Assembly: GCF_021441885.1 (NCBI RefSeq)
Contig: NZ_CP090438.1
Span: forward strand, 2,170,001 to 2,234,000
Direction of reading: 5' to 3'
DNA length: 64,000 nucleotides
From: Vibrio maritimus
GTDB taxonomy: Bacteria; Pseudomonadota; Gammaproteobacteria; Enterobacterales; Vibrionaceae
Numbering within the stretch: position 1 is the stretch's first letter; the number at the start of each line of letters is the position of its first letter. The notes beneath the pieces are model-generated. The model did not search any database. It was not told the origin of the DNA and saw nothing but the letters and a program-made list of their open reading frames with translations. The translations under genes and the position numbers were made by a program. This document shows, piece after piece, positions 1 to 7,224 of the stretch.

Positions 1-107
1 TGTCCATGGCTTACCACGGCGGTCTTCAACCCTTGTTCAAGGAACCGCAATGCGCTGGTGTAACCAGCAACTCCACCGCCGATAACGACAACGTCATAGT
101 TAATCAT
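1..107 (-). CDS. glpB: Anaerobic glycerol-3-phosphate dehydrogenase subunit B, N-terminal fragment
   Basis: Only the first 35 or so codons are inside the window; the gene continues beyond the left edge. The visible part begins MINYDVVVIGGGVAGYTSAL, the Rossmann-type FAD-binding start (GGGVAG) expected of GlpB, the FAD subunit that partners GlpA and passes electrons towards membrane GlpC. The ATG (107-105) overlaps the glpA stop codon by 4 bp in an ATGA arrangement. A good ribosome binding site, GGGAGGAA, lies just upstream inside the end of glpA. Identity rests on the short N-terminus plus its position directly after glpA; the start is well supported. Confidence 0.85.
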   Translation of the reverse strand, partial: MINYDVVVIGGGVAGYTSALRFLEQGLKTAVVSHG

Positions 108-1759
108 TGCAATTCCTCCCCAACTGGGCTGCGAGTCGACTCAGTATTAGTGAGCTCATCAGCACCAAATAACCCTTGATAAATCCAATAGCTAAACTCG
201 GCTTCTCGTAGCGCATCCCCCCACAGAACGGGCTTGGTGCCTTTCCAGCGCTCTTCTAAAAAGTCGGTAAGAATCTCCCCTACCTCGATTCCAGAAAAAT
301 TGCCGTACTCTGCCATTAAGCTCGCCGCTCGATAGCTACAAAGCTCTCCTTGGCAAGGCCCCATACCTAGCCGAGTTCTCCGTCTAAGGTCGACAAGGTT
401 ATGTACATCAAGCGCTTTAATCGCATACTCGATCTCGCCGGCAGTCACCATTTCACATTCGCAAATGACAGATTGGCTTGCTTTGTCGTCAGATAAAAAG
501 CCAAGTGCTCGCTCACCATGGCGATCAATCGCAGACTGATAGACAGGTTTTGCAATGCTTGCTATGTTTTTCGTCTGTTTAGGAGAGTTTGCCGAGCCTG
601 GCAAGGGAATCGTGTGAGTCGTACAAGGGGTAGTGTTGCCTAGCTTTTGTGCTACGGAATCAGTCGCCATCTCAGCCATTAAGCGGTAAGTCATGAGTTT
701 GCCGCCGGTAATTGTCGTGAAGCCATGCAAGCCATCATGCTGCGCATGATCGACAAGCACGATACCTCGGCTTATGTTGCGACCACTGCTATCTTCACTT
801 AAAGAAACAAGCGGTCTCACTCCCGCATAAGCTCTGAGTACTCGGCTATGACTCATAATCGGCGCAAGCTTGGCACCTTCTTCTAACAAGGTATCGACTT
901 CTTCAGCGGTAACGTGGAGATTATCGATCTGGTCGTAGTCAATATGTTCCGATGTGGTGCCAATAAGCGAAATGGTATCCCCTGGTACCAGAATGTCAGC
1001 GTCAGATGGTTTACGGCAGCGGTTGATTACTCGATTGTTAATACGATAATCGAGTATCAATAGTGACCCTTTTGCTGGAAACATCTTCACACTAAGGTCT
1101 GCATACTCGCAGATCGTTTGCCCCCAAATACCCGCTGCGTTAATGACCTCTTGCGCGAAAACCTCAAAGGGTAAATTTGTGCGAGTATTGAGTGCATTGA
1201 CGCCTATTACGCGATCACCCTCTCGAATCAAAGAAGTCACAATACAGTGACTAAACAAGCGCGCACCGTGCTCTTTAGCATCAAGCACATTGGAAGCACA
1301 GAGGCGAAAAGGGTCGATCGTACCGTCGGGCACTTGGATAGCACCTAGCATCTTTGGATTCGCATTTGGCTCAAACGCAAGCGCTTCTTTGGTTGTTAGG
1401 CGCTTAGTCTCGATTCCGGCAATATCGCACGCTGCAATAAACTCATCCTGAAAGCTCAGTTCATCTTCTGGCAGAGTGATAAAAAGACCGCCCGTATCTT
1501 CAACACAATGAGCGGCTATGGACTTGAGTATGCGATTTTCTGCAATACATTCGGAGGCAGATTCAGGATCAGTGACAGCATATCTAGCGCCTGAGTGCAG
1601 TAGTCCATGATTTCTCCCTGTTGTACCCGACGCGAGATCATCACGCTCAATTAAAATGCAGTCGATGCCTCGAAGTGCGCAATCACGCATGATGCCTGAC
1701 CCTGTGGCACCGCCCCCTATGATGATGACGTCTGTTTGATAACGAGCTGTTGCTTTCAT
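104..1759 (-). CDS. glpA: Anaerobic glycerol-3-phosphate dehydrogenase subunit A
   Basis: Catalytic FAD subunit oxidising sn-glycerol-3-phosphate to dihydroxyacetone phosphate in anaerobic respiration. The 551-residue product is close to the 542 residues of E. coli GlpA. Residues 10-20 hold the FAD motif DVIIIGGGATGSG. The middle is a DAO-type oxidoreductase domain. Near residues 430-475 there is a BFD-like [2Fe-2S] region with the cysteines of VICECEM and GPCQGELC; this C-terminal extension separates GlpA from aerobic GlpD. It is the second gene of a minus-strand glpR-glpA-glpB order and overlaps glpB by 4 bp. The 184-bp gap to glpR contains a terminator and two dyads, so glpA probably has its own regulated promoter. 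Confidence 0.95.
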   Translation of the reverse strand: MKATARYQTDVIIIGGGATGSGIMRDCALRGIDCILIERDDLASGTTGRNHGLLHSGARYAVTDPESASECIAENRILKSIAAHCVEDTGGLFITLPEDELSFQDEFIAACDIAGIETKRLTTKEALAFEPNANPKMLGAIQVPDGTIDPFRLCASNVLDAKEHGARLFSHCIVTSLIREGDRVIGVNALNTRTNLPFEVFAQEVINAAGIWGQTICEYADLSVKMFPAKGSLLILDYRINNRVINRCRKPSDADILVPGDTISLIGTTSEHIDYDQIDNLHVTAEEVDTLLEEGAKLAPIMSHSRVLRAYAGVRPLVSLSEDSSGRNISRGIVLVDHAQHDGLHGFTTITGGKLMTYRLMAEMATDSVAQKLGNTTPCTTHTIPLPGSANSPKQTKNIASIAKPVYQSAIDRHGERALGFLSDDKASQSVICECEMVTAGEIEYAIKALDVHNLVDLRRRTRLGMGPCQGELCSYRAASLMAEYGNFSGIEVGEILTDFLEERWKGTKPVLWGDALREAEFSYWIYQGLFGADELTNTESTRSPVGEELQ

Positions 1760-1783
1760 TGCATTTTACCCACTGAATATACG

Positions 1784-1796
1784 CACAATTATTGTG
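1784..1796. promoter_or_regulatory. Short perfect dyad upstream of glpA
   Basis: CACAAT-t-ATTGTG is a perfect 6-bp-arm inverted repeat lying 25 bp upstream of the glpA start. On the minus strand it directly precedes a possible -10 (TATATT). Position and symmetry suggest an operator. It does not match the FNR or CRP consensus well, so no regulator is named. Confidence 0.35.
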
Positions 1797-1832
1797 GCAT
1801 TAAAATGCAACCAGTTTCGCGATTTCGCTCAC

Positions 1833-1852
1833 AAATGCTCGTTCGAGCATTT
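1833..1852. promoter_or_regulatory. GlpR-operator-like palindrome upstream of glpA
   Basis: A 20-bp dyad with 9-bp arms, AAATGCTCG and CGAGCATTT, around TT. The arms fit the half-site of the E. coli GlpR operator (ATGYTCG), but the spacer is 2 bp instead of the usual 4. It lies about 75-95 bp upstream of glpA and is a good candidate site for GlpR control of glpAB. The regulator assignment is inference. Confidence 0.5.
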
Positions 1853-1890
1853 ATTTTTGCTCATTTGCTTTCGATTTGAGGTGTGGGTAC

Positions 1891-1915
1891 AAAAAAACCA
1901 GCCATATGTCTGGTC
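1891..1915 (-). terminator. Intrinsic terminator of glpR
   Basis: Read on the minus strand, ACCAG ... CTGGT closes a small hairpin around CATATG and is followed by TTTTTTT. It lies 29 bp after the glpR stop, before the glpA promoter region, so glpR and glpA are probably separate transcription units. Confidence 0.65.
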
Positions 1916-1943
1916 CTATTGACTAAAAACAAGTTATGAAAAA

Positions 1944-2705
1944 CTAGGCAACTTCGATATTTATATCGTTTTCTTTCAGAACATTGCATATTTCTTGGGG
2001 CGGTTTCATATCGGTAATGACCAAATCGACTTCTTCAATACCACCAAGTTTCACCATTGCATTTCGACCAAACTTACTATGATCAACGCCCAATAACACG
2101 CTTCGGCTGTTTTCGATAATTGCTCGTTTTACACGTACCTCATGGTAATCGAAATCTAACAGCGAACCATCATAGTCGATGCCGCTTATGCCAAGAATAC
2201 CAAAGTCCAACCTGAACTGAGCGACGAAGTCGATGGTTGATTCTCCTGTCACGCCACCGTCTTTTCCACGCACTTCTCCCCCTGCGAGTATGACTCGAAA
2301 GCTTTCTTTGTGCATGAGCATTGAGGCAACGTTTATATTGTTAGTTACAATACGTAAGTCGTTGTGTTCGTTCAATAAAGCTTTTGCAATCGCTTCAGGC
2401 GTCGTGCCAATGTCGATGAACAGTGTCGCGCCATTCGGTATGTGTTTGACTAGCTGAGCGGCGATCCTTTCTTTCTCAGCCTGACTCGATACCTTCCTGC
2501 TCTGATAGGATGAGTTTTCAGAGCTCGTCACTATGGTCGCACCACCGTGGTTACGCTTAATTTTGTTCGCATCCGCTAATTCGTTCAGATCTCTACGAAT
2601 GGTTTGCGGGCTCACATGAAACTTATCGACCAAATCTTCAGTACTGACGTACCCGTGTGTCGTCACCAATTCGATGATTTCCTGATGTCGCTTTATCGCT
2701 TTCAA
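1944..2705 (-). CDS. glpR: Glycerol-3-phosphate regulon repressor, DeoR family
   Basis: DeoR-type transcriptional repressor that binds operators of the glp genes and is released by glycerol-3-phosphate. An N-terminal helix-turn-helix (YVSTEDLVDKF, SPQTIRRDLNELA) is followed by the sugar-phosphate sensor fold with IDIGTTPEA and DFGILGISGID; the latter is nearly identical to E. coli GlpR. The longest frame opens with GTG at 2711, but its ribosome binding site (GAGGGA) would abut that codon. A TTG at 2705 sits 5 nt after it and gives MKAIKRHQEIIEL, which lines up with the start of E. coli GlpR, so 2705 is preferred. It diverges from glpFK and is followed by its own terminator. Confidence 0.9.
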   Translation of the reverse strand: MKAIKRHQEIIELVTTHGYVSTEDLVDKFHVSPQTIRRDLNELADANKIKRNHGGATIVTSSENSSYQSRKVSSQAEKERIAAQLVKHIPNGATLFIDIGTTPEAIAKALLNEHNDLRIVTNNINVASMLMHKESFRVILAGGEVRGKDGGVTGESTIDFVAQFRLDFGILGISGIDYDGSLLDFDYHEVRVKRAIIENSRSVLLGVDHSKFGRNAMVKLGGIEEVDLVITDMKPPQEICNVLKENDINIEVA

Positions 2706-2859
2706 CCACACTCCCTCGCGTTCAAACTATGTTATTACCTGAGTTTACTGTGTCTTGCACATGTTTTAAATAGCGCCAAACCGAAATGTACTCCCTGTTC
2801 ACTAAACGCTCAATCCCTGAGCAAAAATACACATTCAGCTGCATAAAAAACCCTTTAAA

Positions 2860-2930
2860 CGAACATTAAATGTGCTTCAGTTAACATTTATGAACATAAT
2901 TCGAACATTTTTAACTTTCGTACGCACATT
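2860..2930. promoter_or_regulatory. Phased GlpR-like half-site cluster upstream of glpF
   Basis: Five copies of an RAACAT-like half-site run in the same orientation, with their central C at 2864, 2885, 2895, 2906 and 2927. The spacings of 21, 10, 11 and 21 bp place them on one face of the helix. The half-site (C)GAACAT is the right arm of the GlpR operator; the copy at 2883 overlaps the CRP-like site. This is probably the operator region of glpFK and perhaps of divergent glpR. Confidence 0.5.
2868..2889. promoter_or_regulatory. CRP-like binding site in the glpR-glpF spacer
   Basis: The 22 bp begin AAATGTG and end ACATTT, matching about 17 of 22 positions of the E. coli CRP consensus palindrome by eye. 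This fits catabolite control of glycerol uptake genes. A candidate glpF -10 (TACAAT, 2968-2973) without a clear -35 lies downstream, as expected for an activator-dependent promoter. Confidence 0.55.
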
Positions 2931-3019
2931 TGAGATCTGACCGAGATTTCCATCTTTTTATTTTGGCTACAATCCTCACCGCATTTGATGGCATATGAAT
3001 CAAGACCAAGGAAAGAACT

Positions 3020-3880
3020 ATGAGTATAAAAAAAGATCCTGCGTTACTCGGTCAGTGTATCGCGGAGTTTATTGGAACTGGCTTGTTGATATTTTGGGGA
3101 GTCGGATGTGTGGCGGCTTTGGTATTGACCGGCGCTGAGTTCGGTCAATGGGAAGTCAGTATCGTCTGGGGTTTAGCAGTAGCGCTAGCTGTTTACTGTA
3201 CGGCGGGTGTGTCTGGTGCCCACATTAACCCTGCGGTGACAATTGCGCTCGCAGCGTTTCATGGCTTTGAGAAGCACAAGGTACTGCCTTACATTTTTTC
3301 TCAAGTTGCCGGAGCGTTCTGTGCGGCTGCTTTAGTCTACGGCTTGTATAGCAACTTATTTGTCGACTGGGAAGTCGCTAACGGCGTTGCCCGTGATACG
3401 CCAGAGGCGCTAGCTACCGCGGGCATCTTTTCCACTTACCCTAATCCGTCACTCTCATTTTTCGGTGCCGCTGCGGTCGAGTTTACGATTACTGCAGTAC
3501 TGATGTTTGGGATCCTAGCCTTTGGTGACAGCAACAATGGCGGTGAGTCACGAGGTGCAATGGTGCCACTTCTCATTGGCTTATTGGTTGCAACTATAGG
3601 TGGCTCGCTCGGTCCACTAACAGGATTTGCTATGAACCCTGCTCGTGATTTTGGGCCAAAACTGTTCGCTTATTTTGCTGGTTGGGATTACGCGTTAAGT
3701 GGCGCTAGAGACATCCCTTACTTTATCGTTCCAATCTTTGCCACCATTGCTGGCGGTCTATTTGGCGGGTGGCTGTACCCGAAAGTGATTGGCGCTTACC
3801 TTCCTGCTGCAGGTGGCTGCACTAGCCCAGCTCAATGCGATGACGAAGTGGAGGTGAATGACACCGAAGCTCACGTGTAA
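3020..3880 (+). CDS. glpF: Glycerol uptake facilitator (aquaglyceroporin)
   Basis: Inner-membrane channel of the MIP family that lets glycerol diffuse in. At 286 residues it is close to E. coli GlpF (281). Both half-helix signatures are present: HINPAVT near residue 75 and MNPARDFGPK near 210, and there are six hydrophobic spans. The ATG is preceded by AAGGAAAG. A 60-bp spacer without an obvious terminator leads to glpK, so the two are almost certainly one transcript that pairs entry with trapping by phosphorylation. It diverges from glpR across a spacer with CRP- and GlpR-like sites. Confidence 0.95.
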   Translation: MSIKKDPALLGQCIAEFIGTGLLIFWGVGCVAALVLTGAEFGQWEVSIVWGLAVALAVYCTAGVSGAHINPAVTIALAAFHGFEKHKVLPYIFSQVAGAFCAAALVYGLYSNLFVDWEVANGVARDTPEALATAGIFSTYPNPSLSFFGAAAVEFTITAVLMFGILAFGDSNNGGESRGAMVPLLIGLLVATIGGSLGPLTGFAMNPARDFGPKLFAYFAGWDYALSGARDIPYFIVPIFATIAGGLFGGWLYPKVIGAYLPAAGGCTSPAQCDDEVEVNDTEAHV

Positions 3881-3940
3881 ACACAACAACTCTATCCCCT
3901 ACAAATAATGAATAAAAAATGAAAACAGAAGGACACTATT

Positions 3941-5461
3941 ATGACTAAGAAATACATCGTCGCTCTCGATCAAGGGACCACCAGCTCTCGTACCGTTGTT
4001 CTCGATCATGATGCAAATATTGTCAGTGTCGCGCAGCGAGAATTTACTCAAATCTATCCAGAAGCAGGCTGGGTTGAACATGATCCATTAGAAATTTACG
4101 CGACGCAGAGCTCTACATTAATCGAAGCTCTGGGTCAAAAAGGCATTACCTCCGACGAAGTCGCTGCTATCGGTATCACTAATCAGCGTGAAACGACCAT
4201 CGTTTGGAACAAAGAGACGGGCGCTCCCGTCTACAACGCTATTGTTTGGCAGTGTCGCCGTACCGCAGAAATCTGTGAAGAACTAAAAGCACGCGAAGGT
4301 CTTGAAGCTTATATTCGAGAAAACACGGGTCTTGTTCTCGACCCTTACTTCTCAGGCACCAAGGTTAAATGGATTTTAGATAACGTAGAAGGCGCTCGCC
4401 AGCAAGCCGAGGAAGGCAAGCTGATGTTTGGTACCGTGGACACTTGGCTAGTTTGGAAGATGACCCAAGGTCGCGTTCATGTCACTGACTACACCAACGC
4501 ATCAAGAACCATGCTATTTAATATCAATACTTTAGAATGGGACGAACGCATTCTTAAAGAGTTTGATATCCCACTTTCCATGATGCCTAAGGTCAAACCT
4601 TCGTCAGAGGTTTACGGTCAAACTAACATTGGTGGTAAAGGTGGCACGCGTATACCTATTGCTGGTATCGCTGGAGATCAACAAGCTGCACTATTTGGTC
4701 AAATGTGTGTCGAACCAGGTCAGGCGAAGAACACCTATGGCACGGGCTGTTTCATGCTAATGAATACGGGTAAGGAGAAAATTACCTCTAAGAACTCTTT
4801 GTTGACGACCATCGCTTGCGGACCAAAAGGCGAACTTGCTTACGCGTTGGAGGGCTCGGTATTTATGGGCGGCGCTTCTATTCAATGGCTACGCGATGAA
4901 ATGAAGCTGTTGAATGACGCCAAAGACTCTGAATACTTTGCAAACAAGGTCGAATCCAGCAATGGTGTCTATGTGGTTCCAGCCTTTACTGGTCTTGGTG
5001 CACCCTACTGGGATGCTTATGCTCGTGGCACCATCATTGGTATGACTCGAGGCACAGGTGCAAACCACATCATTCGCGCAACGCTTGAGAGTATCGCTTA
5101 TCAAAGCCGCGATGTGATTGATGCGATGCAAGCCGACTCTGGAATCAAGCTCGCTTCTCTGCGCGTTGATGGTGGCGCAGTCGCGAATAACTTCCTGATG
5201 CAGTTCCAAGCGGATCTATTGAACACAGAAGTACAGCGACCTCAAGTTGTTGAGGTTACCGCTCTTGGTGCTGCATATCTTGCAGGCATCGCTGTGGGCT
5301 TCTGGAGTGGGTTGGAAGAGGTGTCTGATAAAGCCGAAATCGATAGAACCTTCATTCCATCTGACGATGAAGAAAAACGCGAAGCGCGTTACAGCGGTTG
5401 GAAACGTGCAGTGCAAGGCGTATTGAGCTGGTCTGAGATCGCGCATGCAGACAAGCGCTAA
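3941..5461 (+). CDS. glpK: Glycerol kinase
   Basis: Phosphorylates glycerol with ATP to glycerol-3-phosphate, trapping it in the cytoplasm for GlpABC or GlpD. The 506 residues match the family length (E. coli 502). Visible FGGY-kinase features are the N-terminal DQGTTSSR phosphate loop, the WVEHDP and NQRETT segments, [13 protein letters not shown] around residue 245 and the C-terminal [15 protein letters not shown] signature. The start has an AGAAGGACACT ribosome binding site. It is the second gene of glpFK, and the stop is followed within 28 bp by a 10-bp-stem hairpin. Confidence 0.96.
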   Translation: MTKKYIVALDQGTTSSRTVVLDHDANIVSVAQREFTQIYPEAGWVEHDPLEIYATQSSTLIEALGQKGITSDEVAAIGITNQRETTIVWNKETGAPVYNAIVWQCRRTAEICEELKAREGLEAYIRENTGLVLDPYFSGTKVKWILDNVEGARQQAEEGKLMFGTVDTWLVWKMTQGRVHVTDYTNASRTMLFNINTLEWDERILKEFDIPLSMMPKVKPSSEVYGQTNIGGKGGTRIPIAGIAGDQQAALFGQMCVEPGQAKNTYGTGCFMLMNTGKEKITSKNSLLTTIACGPKGELAYALEGSVFMGGASIQWLRDEMKLLNDAKDSEYFANKVESSNGVYVVPAFTGLGAPYWDAYARGTIIGMTRGTGANHIIRATLESIAYQSRDVIDAMQADSGIKLASLRVDGGAVANNFLMQFQADLLNTEVQRPQVVEVTALGAAYLAGIAVGFWSGLEEVSDKAEIDRTFIPSDDEEKREARYSGWKRAVQGVLSWSEIAHADKR

Positions 5462-5488
5462 GCAAAGTTAACGCGTTGATCTAATTAG

Positions 5489-5522
5489 TTAGCTCTCTTT
5501 ATCTCAAGGTAGAGAGAGCTAA
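5489..5522 (+). terminator. Hairpin after glpK
   Basis: Perfect 10-bp stem TTAGCTCTCT / AGAGAGCTAA with a 14-nt loop, 27 bp after the glpK stop. There is no strong T-run after it, so it may act as a weak terminator or an mRNA 3'-end stabiliser between convergent genes. Confidence 0.5.
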
Positions 5523-5553
5523 TATCACCACTTGCCAAATTGCACTCTATTCA

Positions 5554-5982
5554 TCATTTCATTCCCCATGCAAGATAAAGGTAACCTGCTCCCATACAAA
5601 GACACAGCGGTGAATAGAGCCATGTATCCATTCGAGCGAACTGGCCTTGTTGGTTTTTCTTGCTAAAGCCAACTAGGTTGAAGTCTCCTACTGCTCTGAG
5701 AATAAAAATCACACCTACGACTAACGCAATCCATTCAATATAATTTTCGAGTGTCTGAGGTGTTGCTATTGCGTCAGTCAAGCTGAGAGACAATAACGCG
5801 AAAACAGCAAGAGCGGCTGCAACAAGCAAAGTGAACAACGTACCCGGAGTGAATGCCTTGCTACTTTCAACGACCGGAATCGCTAGATGGACGCCTTTCT
5901 TGCCGCCAAAAGCCCAATAAACATGTATCAGTGAGATTGCGAATAGAATGCCAGAAATAGTGAAAGCAATGAGTAAAGGCAT
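5554..5982 (-). CDS. DUF3995-type integral membrane protein
   Basis: A small inner-membrane protein of unknown function with four hydrophobic spans, containing IHVYWAFGG near the N-terminus as seen in DUF3995 proteins. The longest frame starts at 6042, but its first 20 residues are hydrophilic and lack a ribosome binding site. The ATG at 5982 has AGAGGAAAC 6 nt upstream and begins directly with the first membrane span (MPLLIAFTISGILF), giving 142 residues. It is convergent with glpK and appears monocistronic. No function can be assigned. Confidence 0.7.
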   Translation of the reverse strand: MPLLIAFTISGILFAISLIHVYWAFGGKKGVHLAIPVVESSKAFTPGTLFTLLVAAALAVFALLSLSLTDAIATPQTLENYIEWIALVVGVIFILRAVGDFNLVGFSKKNQQGQFARMDTWLYSPLCLCMGAGYLYLAWGMK

Positions 5983-6150
5983 TGAGTTTCCTCTAGAAAG
6001 TGAATGTGGGATTGACTTTCGTTTTACTCTTCCACTATGCACTTTCCAATATCAGCAATAGTTTTACGCTCCTTTACACCCATGTTTGTGTCATGGGCTG
6101 CATTCACATAAATATCACTTGAAACTTGCTTGTAGCACTTTAAGCGATGC

Positions 6151-7224
6151 TTAGTAGCCAGTCAGCTCCATGTATCCGCTACCTTGGTGAGTCCCTTCTA
6201 TGGTAACGGGTCCTTCCCAATAAGGGACGGTCAAAGGCATTTTCGCCAAAGGATTGAGCGCCTCTATCGTTAAAGCAATCTCAAGACTGGGTATCTCAAG
6301 TTGCCATACTGTAGGATAGTTAGAGCCTTGAATAGAAACGGTCTCTAGTGCTTTGAGCATAAGCTCTTGCCGTGATATTGAAATTCCCGAGCGGTCACGC
6401 CGCATCAGTTGACCATAGGCATAACTCGCATCGCCAGTCTCACTGTCTCTCAACTGAAATACCACCAAGCTCGTATCATTGTCGAGTCTAAGCGCAAACC
6501 AATCCCACCCTTGCTGTGAACCAAGCAGAAACTGCGAGCTCCATTCTCTATCAATCCAACCCTGCCCTGTCACCTCATGTTGTTCACCTTTGAAGGTAAT
6601 CGTGCCTTCGACATCAATAAAAGGCTGGCTATAGTAATGTGAAGCCACTGAACCATCCGCACTTTTGACACTGTAACCCTGCTCACCCTGAAGTTGAAAC
6701 GGCGATTCACTTGCAAGATTGAGCGAGTAACTGAACTCGTCTGTTGCCACATTCAGTGATGCCGGGAACATCTCCTCAGAGTTGGAACGCCACTGCCAAT
6801 CGTCAAGAAAAACGCGAAATGGCGACTCAGTCACCCCAGCGATCTCAGGATGGGCACGAGACCATTTTTCAGCAGCTAAATGATGAGTAGGATTGGTGAT
6901 CGCGCTGTGCGCCATGTATAGCTGACTGGTTTCCCAGCCTTGATTAGCAGATCCATTTGGCGCCAACGCAATGCGAAACTGAGTCCACTGAACGCCAAAT
7001 GTTTCACCTTCAGACGTGACTAAGTTTGCGGTGAGGTACCACCATTCATGTCGGTAATCTTCATGCGCTTGGTGGTCTTCTGGGAAACGAAGTTGCGTTT
7101 CGGGAGAAACCTCACTAAATGCCCCACTGTCTTCTCCCAACCAGGAGCCAAAACCTTGTGGTTGACTCTCCTCACAACCGACTAAGGTCAGCGCTAACAA
7201 AGCTATGCTTAATAGTCTCAGCAT
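6151..7224 (-). CDS. AttH/CrtC-family lipocalin-like lipoprotein
   Basis: A 357-residue predicted lipoprotein: residues 1-17 form a signal peptide with lipobox LTLVGC. The body carries the signatures of the CrtC/AttH fold (named for hydroxyneurosporene hydratase): HEWWYLTANL near residue 60 and GWIDREWSSQ near residue 225. Here it is the last gene of an ABC-transporter operon and overlaps the permease stop by 1 bp (TAATG), so it is probably the periplasmic partner of that transporter, as in Att-type clusters, and not a carotenoid enzyme; no other carotenoid gene is nearby. The substrate is unknown. Confidence 0.75.
   Translation of the reverse strand: MLRLLSIALLALTLVGCEESQPQGFGSWLGEDSGAFSEVSPETQLRFPEDHQAHEDYRHEWWYLTANLVTSEGETFGVQWTQFRIALAPNGSANQGWETSQLYMAHSAITNPTHHLAAEKWSRAHPEIAGVTESPFRVFLDDWQWRSNSEEMFPASLNVATDEFSYSLNLASESPFQLQGEQGYSVKSADGSVASHYYSQPFIDVEGTITFKGEQHEVTGQGWIDREWSSQFLLGSQQGWDWFALRLDNDTSLVVFQLRDSETGDASYAYGQLMRRDRSGISISRQELMLKALETVSIQGSNYPTVWQLEIPSLEIALTIEALNPLAKMPLTVPYWEGPVTIEGTHQGSGYMELTGY

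Noticed and set aside
6151..7224. Carotenoid hydratase (crtC)
   Set aside because: The fold is shared, but a lipobox and an ABC operon context point to an AttH-type lipoprotein.
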